From NCBI RefSeq assembly GCF_003837865.1, contig NZ_RQIS01000004.1:1-64000 (forward strand): a DNA stretch of 64,000 nt, written 5' to 3'. A program made the position numbers and the translations under genes. Each line of letters opens with the position of its first letter. Within the stretch, counting starts at the first letter, position 1. Source of the DNA: Paraburkholderia dinghuensis (lineage in GTDB: Bacteria > Pseudomonadota > Gammaproteobacteria > Burkholderiales > Burkholderiaceae). A model generated the notes under the pieces. It saw nothing but the letters and a program-made list of their open reading frames with translations, was not told where the DNA came from and ran no database searches. Shown here piece by piece: positions 37,111 to 45,913 of the stretch.

Positions 37111-38451
37111 TCAAATAAGGCCTTGCGCGAACATCGCGTCGGCAACTTTCACGAAGCCGGCGATGTTGGCGCCGTTGACGTAGTCGATGCGCCCGTTAGC
37201 ACTACCGTGCTGCACACAGTTGGCGTGGATATCGAGCATGATGTGTTTGAGGCGCGCATCGACTTCATCGCGCGACCATGGCAGACGTTGAGCGTTTTGC
37301 GTCATTTCGAGGCCTGAAGTCGCAACGCCTCCCGCATTGCTGGCCTTGCCTGGCGCGTAGAGCACACCGGCTTCCCGAAATACGTTGACCGCACCTGGCG
37401 TCGACGGCATGTTCGCGCCTTCCGCCACGCATTTGACACCGTTCTTGACGAGGTTCCGCGCGTCGTCCTCGTCGAGCTCGTTTTGTGTTGCGTTCGGCAG
37501 CGCGACATCAACGGGGATGTGCCACGGACGTTTGCCCGCCAGGTACTCAAGGCCGAATTGACGGGCATATTCCTCGATGCGGCCATAGCGATGATTTTTC
37601 AGCTCCATCAGTGCATCGAGCTTGACCGGCGTGAAGCCCTCGGGGTCATAGACCGTGCCGCCCGAGTCCGACGCTGTGACGACTTTGGCACCCATCGGCA
37701 AAAGGCGCTCGATCGTGTATTGCGCAACATTGCCCGAGCCCGATACCGCGACGGTTTTGCCTTCGAAGCTTGTGCCAGCCGTCTTGAGCATCTGTTCCGC
37801 GAAATAGACGAGGCCGTAACCGGTAGCCTCGGGTCGGATCAGACTGCCGCCGAACGTTAGACCCTTGCCGGTGAACACACAGGCAGCGTTGTTCGTGAGT
37901 TTCTTGTGCATCCCGGCCATGAAGCCGACTTCGCGTCCGCCGACGCCAATGTCACCGGCCGGCACGTCGGTGTCCGGGCCCAGGTGCCGATGCAATTCGA
38001 GCATCAGCGCCTGGCAGAAACGCATGACTTCGGCCGGGCTCTTGCCTTTCGGATTGAAGTCGGCGCCGCCTTTGCCGCCACCCATCGGCAACGTCGTGAG
38101 CGCGTTCTTGAAAGTCTGTTCGAAGGCGAGAAATTTCAGGACCGAGAGATTTACCGACGGATGGAAGCGCATGCCGCCCTTATAAGGGCCGATGGCCGAG
38201 CTGTGCTGAACCCGGAACGCCCGATTGACGTGCGTAGTGCCGCGGTCGTCGCTCCACGAGACGCGGAACTGGATTGCGCGCTCGGGTTCGACCATGCGTT
38301 CGAGCAAGCCAGCGTCCGCATAACGCGGATTGGCAAGGATGAATGGCCAGATGCTTTCCATGACTTCATGGACGGCCTGGTGGAATTCGGGCTGGTGCGG
38401 GTCACGCGCGATGACGTGGCCGATGAAATCTTCGAGCTTCTGGTATTTCAT
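37111..38451 (-). CDS. gdhA: NADP-specific glutamate dehydrogenase
   Basis: Reductive amination of 2-oxoglutarate to glutamate, 446 residues, hexameric class like E. coli GdhA. The substrate-binding segment SSAIGPYKGGMRFHPSVN, the catalytic-lysine loop TLPMGGGKGGADFNPKGKS, PAGDIGVGGREVGFM and the Rossmann nucleotide motif AVSGSGNVAQ are all present, as is NAGGVATSGLEM. Convergent with hrpA. No strong Shine-Dalgarno sequence before the ATG. It sits a few kb from glnA-ntrBC, so this stretch is rich in ammonia-assimilation genes. Confidence 0.96.
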   Translation of the reverse strand: MKYQKLEDFIGHVIARDPHQPEFHQAVHEVMESIWPFILANPRYADAGLLERMVEPERAIQFRVSWSDDRGTTHVNRAFRVQHSSAIGPYKGGMRFHPSVNLSVLKFLAFEQTFKNALTTLPMGGGKGGADFNPKGKSPAEVMRFCQALMLELHRHLGPDTDVPAGDIGVGGREVGFMAGMHKKLTNNAACVFTGKGLTFGGSLIRPEATGYGLVYFAEQMLKTAGTSFEGKTVAVSGSGNVAQYTIERLLPMGAKVVTASDSGGTVYDPEGFTPVKLDALMELKNHRYGRIEEYARQFGLEYLAGKRPWHIPVDVALPNATQNELDEDDARNLVKNGVKCVAEGANMPSTPGAVNVFREAGVLYAPGKASNAGGVATSGLEMTQNAQRLPWSRDEVDARLKHIMLDIHANCVQHGSANGRIDYVNGANIAGFVKVADAMFAQGLI

Positions 38452-38942
38452 GTCTGGTGCTTCCGAAAACGCGAGGCCGCTCTACGTGATACCCCTTTTC
38501 TGCGACAAGCTGTCGCGACGGAGGTAATTCAGCGCATCGAGCCAATTCGAAAAGGGCATATGCAGCGTTTGGCCGCATACAATGTGAGACGCAGATGATC
38601 AATGTTGGGCGGCAGCTGAGGCTGGCGAAATGGGACGGGTCTCAAATACCGATGTGTTTGACGTAAATCAAGTCGTATTTGGGGCTGCAAAAGCGAAGAT
38701 GTTCTTTCATGGCTAGGCACGAAGTCCGCAGATCGGCGCGGGCCATAACTATTCCGCGCTCGCACGCAAACCTCTGTTGCCGCCGCAAAGAAAGAGATGC
38801 ACTGCCGATGAAAAGCAGATCGCGCCTTCTTGCCGGGGAAGTCGCCGGTGCGTAGAGACACCCTGAGATCGTTGAATGTAACGGCAACGCCCAGGCAGAC
38901 TGGACGTTCTACAATTACAAGCCTTCCCGAAAGTGATCCTTC
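38452..38942. other. Intergenic region between gdhA and the beta-propeller gene
   Basis: 490 bp without a supported gene. It contains an FNR/Anr-type box (listed separately). An 81-codon minus frame (38642-38887) crosses that box, has no ribosome binding site and is not supported. Confidence 0.5.
38658..38671. promoter_or_regulatory. FNR/Anr-type box
   Basis: TTGACGTAAATCAA matches the FNR consensus TTGAT-N4-ATCAA at 9 of 10 defined positions. It lies 207 bp upstream of gdhA and 272 bp upstream of the beta-propeller gene, so the target promoter is not clear. Confidence 0.55.
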
Positions 38943-39968
38943 ATGAGTAAAACCGAATTTCGCCGTGCGGCTGGCCGCGCAGTTGGTCATATCGCCGCCG
39001 CCGGCGCGCTGGCGTGCGCTTCGCTCTTCTCGCTCAGCGCGCACGCGGACAACATCATCGTGCTCAATTCCGGCGAAGCGACGCTCAGCCTGATCGATCC
39101 CCAGACGCTGCAGGTCGTCGGCACCGTGCCCACGGGCAAGGAGCCACATCACCTCTTCCCGACGCCGGACAACCAGTCGCTGATCGTTGCGAATTCGGTC
39201 TCGAACAACCTGATGTTCGTCGATCCGAAAACCGGCAAGGTGCAGCGCTGGGTGGAGAACATCGAAGACCCGTATCAGCTCGGTTTTTCGCCGGACCAGA
39301 AGTGGTTCGTCACGACGGGCCTGCGCCTCGACCGGCTCGATATCTATCACTACGCCGGCGGCAGCAACATGACGCTCGCGAAGCGTCTGCCGCTCTCGGC
39401 CATGCCGAGTCACATGGCGTTCACGAAAGACAACCGCACGGTGTTCGTGTCGCTCCAGGTGTCGGGCGAGATCGCCGCGGTCGATCTGCCTACGCAGAAA
39501 GTGCTGTGGAAAATGCCGGTTGGCTCGGCACCGGCGGGCCTGTGGCTCACGCCGGGCGACAAGTATCTGCTCGTCGGCATGACGGGCGCGGACTACGTCG
39601 CCGTGGTCGACTGGCGTAACCAGAAGGTCATCAAGCAGATCCCGGCGGGTCAGGCGGCACACAACTTCCGCTCGCTGACGGACGGCCGCCACGTGCTGGT
39701 GTCGAGCCGCGTCTCGAACACCATCAGCATCATCGACGAGGAAACGCTCGAGAAAACCGGCGAAATCAATGGCCTGCCGCCGGGGCCGGACGACATGGAA
39801 CTGACCGCCGACAAGCGCTATCTGTGGGTGACGTTCCGCTTTGCGAAGAAAGTCGGCATCGTCGACATGCAGACGAAGAAGCTAATCAAGACGATTCCTG
39901 TCGGTCGCTCGCCGCACGGCATCTACTTCTACGACCGTGCTCCGGTGACCGCGCCGAACGGCGCTTAA
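38943..39968 (+). CDS. Periplasmic YVTN-type beta-propeller protein
   Basis: 341-residue exported protein. A signal peptide (residues 1-~34, cleavage after SLSAHA) is followed by about seven repeated blades of the YVTN/cytochrome-d1-like propeller type, e.g. IIVLNSGEATLSLIDPQTLQ, LIVANSVSNNLMFVDPKTGK, VLVSSRVSNTISIIDEETLE, and VTFRFAKKVGIVDMQTKKL. No haem-binding CxxCH is present. Likely a periplasmic binding or scaffold protein. It is followed after 51 bp by a fatty acid hydroxylase gene, probably in the same operon. Confidence 0.82.
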   Translation: MSKTEFRRAAGRAVGHIAAAGALACASLFSLSAHADNIIVLNSGEATLSLIDPQTLQVVGTVPTGKEPHHLFPTPDNQSLIVANSVSNNLMFVDPKTGKVQRWVENIEDPYQLGFSPDQKWFVTTGLRLDRLDIYHYAGGSNMTLAKRLPLSAMPSHMAFTKDNRTVFVSLQVSGEIAAVDLPTQKVLWKMPVGSAPAGLWLTPGDKYLLVGMTGADYVAVVDWRNQKVIKQIPAGQAAHNFRSLTDGRHVLVSSRVSNTISIIDEETLEKTGEINGLPPGPDDMELTADKRYLWVTFRFAKKVGIVDMQTKKLIKTIPVGRSPHGIYFYDRAPVTAPNGA

Positions 39969-40019
39969 CGGCACTTGGCCGTACGACAGCCAGATCAGAT
40001 GCCAGGAGGAGTAGGGGGA

Positions 40020-41051
40020 ATGCTCGAGTTGTTTTCGTCGACCATGCATGGCGTCGCGGGCGGCGCTGACGATTTCGTTTCGTGGCTGCAGACGTTTGTC
40101 TTTGCTAACGCCCTGCAGCCGCTGCTCTATCGCATCGGCATGATGGACGTTGCCGAGGACACCTACGATGCGCTTTATTGGGTGATCGTCGGCGTGCTCG
40201 AGGTCGGTGTGATGTACGCGATCCTGCGCCCGCTCGAGGTGCTCGTGCCCGCGGAGAAGTGGCGCGACCGCAAGGGCGTGGGCGTCGACGCGATCTACAC
40301 CTGGATCACGCGGCTCGGCATCCTGAATCTGTTGTTCTTCTTTACGCTCCAGCCGTTGTTCGACCGCCTGCAGGGCTGGCTGCACCTGCATGGCATGAGG
40401 ACCGTCGACATCGACGGTCTCTGGCCCGGCGTCACCACGCAGCCGCTCGTGACGTTCGCGATCTATCTGCTCATACTCGACTTCGCGAACTACTGGTATC
40501 ACCGGCTCGAACATCGCTTCGGCATCTGGTGGGAACTGCACGCGGTCCATCATAGCCAGCGCAAGATGTCGCTCTGGTGCGACGACCGCAATCACCTGCT
40601 CGACGCCCTGCTACAGGCGAGTGTGTTCGCGCTCATCGCGATCGTCATTGGTGTGCCGCCCGCGCAGTATGTCGTGCTCGTCGCGATCACGAATTTCGTG
40701 CAGAGCTTCCAGCACGCCAATATCCGCGTGCGTTTCGGCTGGCTTGGTGAGCGTCTTCTCGTGAGTCCGCGGTTTCATCGCCGCCATCACGCCGTAGGCT
40801 ACGGCCATGAAGGGACCACGTATGGCTGTAACTTCGGCGTCCTGTTTCCGTGGTGGGACATGATGTTCGGCAGCGCATCGTTCAACCCCGCGATCGAACC
40901 CACCGGCATTCGCGATCAGCTCGAAGGCGTGGATTACGGCGAGGGCTACTGGGCGCAGCAATGGTTCGCCTTCGTCCGGATCGCTGGGCGCCTCACCGCA
41001 CGCGGGCGCACGGCCGAGATCGAGACGCACGACGACGCAACCGTCGTCTGA
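40020..41051 (+). CDS. Sterol desaturase / fatty acid hydroxylase family membrane protein
   Basis: 343-residue integral membrane di-iron oxygenase. Several hydrophobic helices surround the eight-histidine pattern: HRLEH (HxxxH), HAVHHS (HxxHH), then SPRFHRRHHA and later histidines. Family members hydroxylate or desaturate lipids in the membrane. The ATG at 40020 is chosen because GAGGAGTAGGGGGA precedes it; a start 15 codons earlier lacks one. Probably co-transcribed with the upstream beta-propeller gene; the substrate is unknown. Confidence 0.88.
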   Translation: MLELFSSTMHGVAGGADDFVSWLQTFVFANALQPLLYRIGMMDVAEDTYDALYWVIVGVLEVGVMYAILRPLEVLVPAEKWRDRKGVGVDAIYTWITRLGILNLLFFFTLQPLFDRLQGWLHLHGMRTVDIDGLWPGVTTQPLVTFAIYLLILDFANYWYHRLEHRFGIWWELHAVHHSQRKMSLWCDDRNHLLDALLQASVFALIAIVIGVPPAQYVVLVAITNFVQSFQHANIRVRFGWLGERLLVSPRFHRRHHAVGYGHEGTTYGCNFGVLFPWWDMMFGSASFNPAIEPTGIRDQLEGVDYGEGYWAQQWFAFVRIAGRLTARGRTAEIETHDDATVV

Positions 41052-41217
41052 GCTTCCCTGCGTTTGTCCTTTTCCCGCCTGGCCAGTGCCGCAGCAGCGG
41101 CACCGGTTCTTCCCGTTTTACCCGCCTGCGCGTGCGCTGGTTTATGCTTGCGGCTATAGTCGTTAGCATTCGCGGTTTTCGTGTTCTTCACCCGACCTGT
41201 CTCCGTTCCCAGCCCGC

Positions 41218-42039
41218 ATGAATGATCTGCTGCGCTCGTTCGGACGCGCGCTTGCCAGCGCGTTCCATCCCGTCATGCTGTTCCTCACGTTCGTGCCGTT
41301 CCTCGTGGCGGCGATCGTATGGGGCGGCCTGCTTTATGTCTTCTGGCAACCGCTGATCGACACCGCCCGCGTCTGGCTCGAAAGCTGGGCGTTCACGTCG
41401 ACGCTCTATCATCTGTTCGATTGGCTCGGCTTCGGCCCGATGCGCGCCGTCGTTGCACCGCTCGTCGTGATCGCGGTTGCGATTCCGCTGATCGTCGTGT
41501 CCGTGTTGCTGCTAATCGTTGCGCTTGCCATGCCGCGCGTGATGCGCTACCTGGCGAGCCGGCAGTACCCGTCTCTCGAAATGCGGCGCGGTGGAAGCTG
41601 GTACGGCAGCCTCGCGTATTCGCTCTGGACCACGCTCGTTTGCATCGTGCTCATGATCGTCACGCTTCCGCTGTGGCTCGTGCCGCCGTTCTTCGCGCTG
41701 ATACCGCCGCTCCTGTGGGGCTGGCTCACGTACCGCGTGATGACCTACGACGCGCTCGCGCTGCACGCGAGCGCTGAGGAGCGCCGCGCGCTGATGCGGC
41801 GCTACCGGCTGCCGCTACTCACGATTGGCATCGTGTGCGGGCTTTTTGGCTCCCTGCCCACGGCGATCTGGGTTTCGTCGGCGTGGCTCGTAGTGCTGTT
41901 TCCGGTGATTGCCGCGCTGACTATCTGGATCTACGCGTTCATATTTGTGTTCACGGCGCTCTGGTTCGGCAACTACTGCCTGCGAGCGCTTGCGCGCATG
42001 CGCGCCGAGGCGTCGCACAATGTGCCGGCCACGCCCTGA
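41218..42039 (+). CDS. EI24-domain membrane protein (CysZ-like)
   Basis: 273-residue inner-membrane protein with six or so hydrophobic segments and the EI24/CysZ layout: an N-terminal amphipathic start MNDLLRSFGRALASAFHP, long helix pairs around VVAPLVVIAVAIPLIVVSVLLLIVAL and PLLWGWLTYRVMTYDALALHAS. CysZ in E. coli is a sulfate channel; whether this protein transports sulfate is not shown, and no cys genes are adjacent. The molybdopterin-binding gene starts 33 bp downstream. Confidence 0.82.
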   Translation: MNDLLRSFGRALASAFHPVMLFLTFVPFLVAAIVWGGLLYVFWQPLIDTARVWLESWAFTSTLYHLFDWLGFGPMRAVVAPLVVIAVAIPLIVVSVLLLIVALAMPRVMRYLASRQYPSLEMRRGGSWYGSLAYSLWTTLVCIVLMIVTLPLWLVPPFFALIPPLLWGWLTYRVMTYDALALHASAEERRALMRRYRLPLLTIGIVCGLFGSLPTAIWVSSAWLVVLFPVIAALTIWIYAFIFVFTALWFGNYCLRALARMRAEASHNVPATP

Positions 42040-42071
42040 TCCTTCATCTAGCTACTGCAACGAGGTCCCAC

Positions 42072-42881
42072 ATGGCATTTGGCGTCATCATCATCGGCGA
42101 TGAGATCCTCTCGGGTCGCCGCAGCGACAAGCATCTGCCGAAGATCATCGAGCTGCTCGGTGCGCGCGGGCTCGCACTCGAATGGGCCGAATACGTTGGC
42201 GATGATCCGAAGCGGATCACCGACACGCTGCGGCGCAGCTTTGCGACCGGCGACATCGTATTCTCGACCGGCGGCATTGGCGCGACGCCGGACGACCATA
42301 CGCGCCAGTGTGCGGCGGCGGCGCTCGGTGTGCCGCTCGCGCTGCATCCGGACGCGGAAGCGGCCATCCGCGAACGTATCCGCGACATGCATACAGGCAG
42401 CGATCCTGTGAATTTCGGCTCACCTGAGAACCAGCATCGCTTTCAGATGGGCACGTTCCCGGCGGGCTCGGAGATCATCCCGAACGGCTACAACAAGATC
42501 CCCGGCTTTTCGATTCGAGATCACCACTTCGTACCTGGGTTTCCCGTCATGGCCTGGCCGATGATCGAATGGGTGCTCGATACGAAATACGCGCATCTGC
42601 ATCATCAGACGCCGCACGCGGAGAAGTCGCTGCTGGTGTTTGAGCTTCCGGAATCGACGCTGACGCCGCTGATGCAGCGCATCGAGCAGGATTTTCCTGG
42701 CGTGCGCGTGTTCAGCCTGCCGAGCGTTGGCGACGCCGAGCGCGGCGGCATTTACGCGCGGCGGCATATCGATCTGGGCGTGAAGGGCGAGCCCGAGGCG
42801 GTGGCGTCGGCGTTCGTGAAGCTGCGCGAGGGGGTGCATCTGCTGGGCGGTGACATCGTGGAGCCGCCGCAGGGCGCGTGA
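42072..42881 (+). CDS. Molybdopterin-binding (MoaB/CinA-N like) protein
   Basis: 269-residue protein. The N-terminal MoCF/MoaB-like fold (residues 1-~170) shows IIIGDEILSGRRSDKHLP, DTLRRSF and the loop FSTGGIGATPDDHT, equivalent to the GGTG..DxT nucleotide/pterin motif. The C-terminal ~90 residues are a separate alpha/beta domain. It resembles the CinA N-terminal half without the deamidase domain. The ATG at 42072 follows CGAGGTCCCAC. Probably in one transcription unit with the EI24 gene. The catalytic role is uncertain. Confidence 0.85.
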   Translation: MAFGVIIIGDEILSGRRSDKHLPKIIELLGARGLALEWAEYVGDDPKRITDTLRRSFATGDIVFSTGGIGATPDDHTRQCAAAALGVPLALHPDAEAAIRERIRDMHTGSDPVNFGSPENQHRFQMGTFPAGSEIIPNGYNKIPGFSIRDHHFVPGFPVMAWPMIEWVLDTKYAHLHHQTPHAEKSLLVFELPESTLTPLMQRIEQDFPGVRVFSLPSVGDAERGGIYARRHIDLGVKGEPEAVASAFVKLREGVHLLGGDIVEPPQGA

Positions 42882-43097
42882 TGCACGTCGGGCGTGCGCG
42901 AGCGCCGCAACGTGGCGTGTGCAGGGGTTCAGGCGGCACGTCCTGCGCGTCCGGTGCGTGCTTGCGCTGCGTGCCGGACGTGCCTGTCCGCTTCATTGCG
43001 GCCCGGGTGATGCGCCGTGGCCCGGCCACATCATCGGGCTGTCATACACGCCGCTCAGCGCGAGCCCGTCGAGCGGCGCACGATCCCGGTGCCGTAT

Positions 43098-43562
43098 TCA
43101 GGCGCCCATCCACGGCAGGCCGCGGAAGCACCAGCCCGTCACTGTCTTGCGATGGCCCTGGCTGTCCTTGTCGCCTTCGAAACCTTCAAGCAGGTCATAG
43201 GCCTTCGTGAAGCCGATTTTCGCGGCTTCGAAGGCGGCCAGCTTCGACCGTGCCGCGCTGCGGCACAGGAACAGGACGGGGGCGTCGGGGTCGACGGCGG
43301 CGCGTAGTTGAGCGAGAAACTCGGCGTTGGGCACGCCGCCCGGGTAGCGGGTCCATTCGACATGGGCGTACTGCCCGTCGCCGATGACAGGACGGCCCAC
43401 CCAGTCGAGTTCAGCGCGCGTACGCACGTCGACGAGACGTGCTCGCGGGTCGAGCTGAAGAAGCTCGAACGCCTCGGCTGGCGACACTGCACCCGCGTAG
43501 GGCAGTTGATTTTCGACGCGGCGCTTGTCGGCCTGGGCGTACAACTGTTCGAGCGTACTCAT
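43098..43562 (-). CDS. Rhodanese-domain protein
   Basis: 154-residue single-domain sulfurtransferase-like protein. An N-terminal helix (MSTLEQLYAQADKRRVENQL) precedes the rhodanese fold with RLVDVRTRAELDWVG and the active-site loop FLCRSAARS, whose Cys is the persulfide-forming residue. A C-terminal DLLEGFEGDKDSQGHR segment follows. The ATG at 43562 follows ACAGGAGTCCGTTGTC. The longer in-frame reading to 43652 lacks support. Substrate and partner unknown. Confidence 0.88.
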   Translation of the reverse strand: MSTLEQLYAQADKRRVENQLPYAGAVSPAEAFELLQLDPRARLVDVRTRAELDWVGRPVIGDGQYAHVEWTRYPGGVPNAEFLAQLRAAVDPDAPVLFLCRSAARSKLAAFEAAKIGFTKAYDLLEGFEGDKDSQGHRKTVTGWCFRGLPWMGA

Positions 43563-43960
43563 GACAACGGACTCCTGTTTCGCGTTGGACCAAAAGATGA
43601 TTCTAGCGCGTCGCCCGGGTTGGGCAACCTGGTGCGGATGGGCTGGAGTCAATCATCGGTCTGGTCCTGGCGGCGGTGCTAGCGGTGCGGAGGATCGTGC
43701 CTTCCTGGGTGACCGACCGGTGTAACGCGTGCAAGAGGAGGAGCTAACCGTGCCATTCGGATACTGGGCATCAGGCAGATAAGCCCATCGTCCATCTGGT
43801 TGGACGGAGGACACCGGGGCGGATACGCGCCGCGCAGAGCCACGGGCTGCTTCGCACGTGTTTCGTTACCGTCGTCCGGCTTCGGTGGATAATGACCTCC
43901 CCGCGGCCGGAGTGACTGCATTGAAAGTACGCACATCGTCGGTTGAGGATGGCGCAAAGG
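43563..43960. other. Intergenic region upstream of the glnA control region
   Basis: No supported gene. A 147-codon minus frame (43771-44214) runs through the glnA control region and is rejected. NtrC-like sites begin at 43968. Confidence 0.5.
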
Positions 43961-43967
43961 CGTTGCT

Positions 43968-44054
43968 CGCATCCAAATGGTGCAGAAGTGGCGTCTTGCA
44001 CCATAATTGAGCTTGTTTCGCGCGCCAACATCGGGATTGCCCAAAAGTGGTGCT
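43968..44054 (+). promoter_or_regulatory. Three NtrC-like enhancer sites upstream of glnA
   Basis: Against the palindrome TGCACCA-N3-TGGTGCA, three 17-bp sites each match at 11 of 14 positions: 43968-43984 (right half perfect TGGTGCA), 43997-44013 (left half perfect TGCACCA) and 44038-44054 (TGGTGC right half). Centres are about 29 and 41 bp apart, near 3 and 4 helical turns, 115-190 bp upstream of the sigma-54 promoter. Confidence 0.75.
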
Positions 44055-44153
44055 TTCGACCGACGAGCGTATCGGATTCATCACATTCGTGCGTGCGGAC
44101 TTTTTGCTCCAGGTCCGCGTCGGTAAAGGGATTTGTTCCGTCGTAGCGCGCGG

Positions 44154-44170
44154 CTGGCACGGAAGCTGCT
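44154..44170 (+). promoter_or_regulatory. Sigma-54 promoter of glnA
   Basis: CTGGCACGGAAGCTGCT matches YTGGCACG-N4-TTGCW with one mismatch and exact GG-N10-GC spacing (GG 44156-44157, GC 44168-44169). Transcription would start near 44181, giving a leader of about 110 nt before the glnA ATG. Confidence 0.85.
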
Positions 44171-44292
44171 ATATCCGTCGCCATCGAACCGCGGCCGGTG
44201 TTAAGTAACTGCAAAGCGTACTGGCCGGTGCGGATCAGCAGAATCGGGAAGGCGGCAAGGTTCGCCGAAATTGTTAATCAGGAGAATAGGTT

Positions 44293-45708
44293 ATGAGCAA
44301 ATCCGTGGCCGACGTCATGCAACTCGTCAAGGACGAAGACGTCAAGTTTGTCGACTTCCGTTTCACCGACACGCGCGGTAAAGAGCAGCACGTTTCGGTG
44401 CCGGTCTCGCACTTCGACGAAGACAAGTTCGAAAGCGGCCATGCGTTTGACGGTTCGTCGATTGCCGGCTGGAAGGGCATCGAAGCGTCGGACATGCTGC
44501 TCGTGCCGGATGCGAACACCGCTTTCATCGACCCGTTCTACGAAGAGTCGACGCTCGTGCTGACCTGCGACGTGGTCGAACCGGCGGACGGCAAGGGCTA
44601 CGAACGCGACCCGCGTTCGCTCGCCAAGCGCGCTGAAGCCTACCTGAAGAGCACCGGCCTTGGCGATACGGCCTTCTTCGGTCCGGAACCCGAATTCTTC
44701 ATTTTCGACTCGGTCCAGTGGAACACGGACATGTCGGGCTGCTTCGTGAAGATCGGCTCGGATGAAGCACCGTGGTCGTCGGGCAAGGAAATGGAAGGCG
44801 GCAACACGGGTCACCGTCCGGGCGTGAAGGGCGGCTACTTCCCGGTCGCACCGGTCGACACGTTCCAGGACATCCGTTCGGAAATGTGCCTGCTGCTCGA
44901 GCAGATCGGCATTCCGGTCGAAGTGCACCACCACGAAGTGGCGGGCCAGGGCCAGAACGAAATCGGCACGAAGTTCTCGACGCTCGTAGAGCGCGCCGAC
45001 TGGACGCAGCAGATGAAGTACATCATCCACAACGTTGCGCACACGTACGGCAAGACGGCGACGTTCATGCCGAAGCCGATCGTCGGCGACAACGGTTCGG
45101 GCATGCACGTTCACCAGTCGATCTGGAAGGACGGCCAGAACCTGTTCGCGGGTAACGGCTACGCAGGTCTGTCGGAATTCGCGCTGTTCTACATCGGCGG
45201 CATCATCAAGCACGCCCGTGCCCTGAACGCGATCACGAACCCGTCGACGAACTCGTACAAGCGTCTCGTGCCGCACTTCGAAGCTCCGGTCAAGCTGGCC
45301 TACTCGGCACGCAACCGCTCGGCGTCGATCCGCATTCCGCACGTGAGCAACCCGAAGGGCCGCCGTATCGAAACGCGCTTCCCGGACCCGATGGCCAACC
45401 CGTACCTGTGCTTCTCGGCGCTGATGATGGCGGGTCTCGACGGCGTGCAGAACAAGATCCACCCGGGCGAAGCCGCCGACAAGAACCTGTACGACCTGCC
45501 GCCGGAAGAGGATGCAAAGATCCCGACCGTCTGCGCGGGCCTCGACCAGGCGCTGGAAGCGCTCGACAAGGATCGCGAGTTCCTGACGCGCGGTGGCGTG
45601 TTCACCGACAGCATGATCGATGCTTACCTCGATCTGAAGGAAACGGAACTGCAACGCGTGCGCATGACCACCCACCCGGTCGAGTTCGAACTGTACTACT
45701 CGCTGTAA
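44293..45708 (+). CDS. glnA: Glutamine synthetase type I
   Basis: Makes glutamine from glutamate, ammonia and ATP. 471 residues, the normal GSI-beta length. Signatures seen: [30 protein letters not shown], the ATP-binding [33 protein letters not shown] and the adenylylation-site region NLYDLPPEE (Tyr near residue 398), so control by GlnE is expected. Preceded by a sigma-54 promoter and NtrC-like sites and followed by a terminator and ntrB-ntrC, the enteric-type nitrogen regulation layout. AGGAG lies 8 bp before the ATG. Confidence 0.98.
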   Translation: MSKSVADVMQLVKDEDVKFVDFRFTDTRGKEQHVSVPVSHFDEDKFESGHAFDGSSIAGWKGIEASDMLLVPDANTAFIDPFYEESTLVLTCDVVEPADGKGYERDPRSLAKRAEAYLKSTGLGDTAFFGPEPEFFIFDSVQWNTDMSGCFVKIGSDEAPWSSGKEMEGGNTGHRPGVKGGYFPVAPVDTFQDIRSEMCLLLEQIGIPVEVHHHEVAGQGQNEIGTKFSTLVERADWTQQMKYIIHNVAHTYGKTATFMPKPIVGDNGSGMHVHQSIWKDGQNLFAGNGYAGLSEFALFYIGGIIKHARALNAITNPSTNSYKRLVPHFEAPVKLAYSARNRSASIRIPHVSNPKGRRIETRFPDPMANPYLCFSALMMAGLDGVQNKIHPGEAADKNLYDLPPEEDAKIPTVCAGLDQALEALDKDREFLTRGGVFTDSMIDAYLDLKETELQRVRMTTHPVEFELYYSL

Positions 45709-45785
45709 TTCGACGATGGCGCTTCGCTTGCTACGAATGCGGCGAAGCGCTCGTTCGATGCGCGCGAGGGTCGCGATCGGTCACG

Positions 45786-45812
45786 AAGGGACGGCGGCGC
45801 CGTCCCTTTTTC
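45786..45812 (+). terminator. Terminator of glnA
   Basis: Perfect 10-bp stem AAGGGACGGC / GCCGTCCCTT with loop GGC, followed by a T-run. It separates glnA from ntrB, so ntrBC needs its own promoter or read-through. Confidence 0.92.
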
Positions 45813-45913
45813 GTTCCGCCGTTCGTCGTGCCTGTACCTCGCTCGCGCGAGGTGCTTGAACGACATCGACATTGCCGGTGTGCGTAACGGTGTAGGGGTC
45901 CACGGACAGCCAC

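Noticed and set aside
38642-38887. 81-codon minus frame between gdhA and the beta-propeller gene
   Set aside because: No ribosome binding site, and its C-terminal codons are explained by the FNR-type box.
43950-43967. TGGCGCAAAGGCGTTGC as a sigma-54 promoter
   Set aside because: GG-to-GC spacing is 12, not 10; the site at 44154 fits exactly.
43771-44214. 147-codon minus frame upstream of glnA
   Set aside because: It overlaps the NtrC-like sites and the sigma-54 promoter and has no family character.
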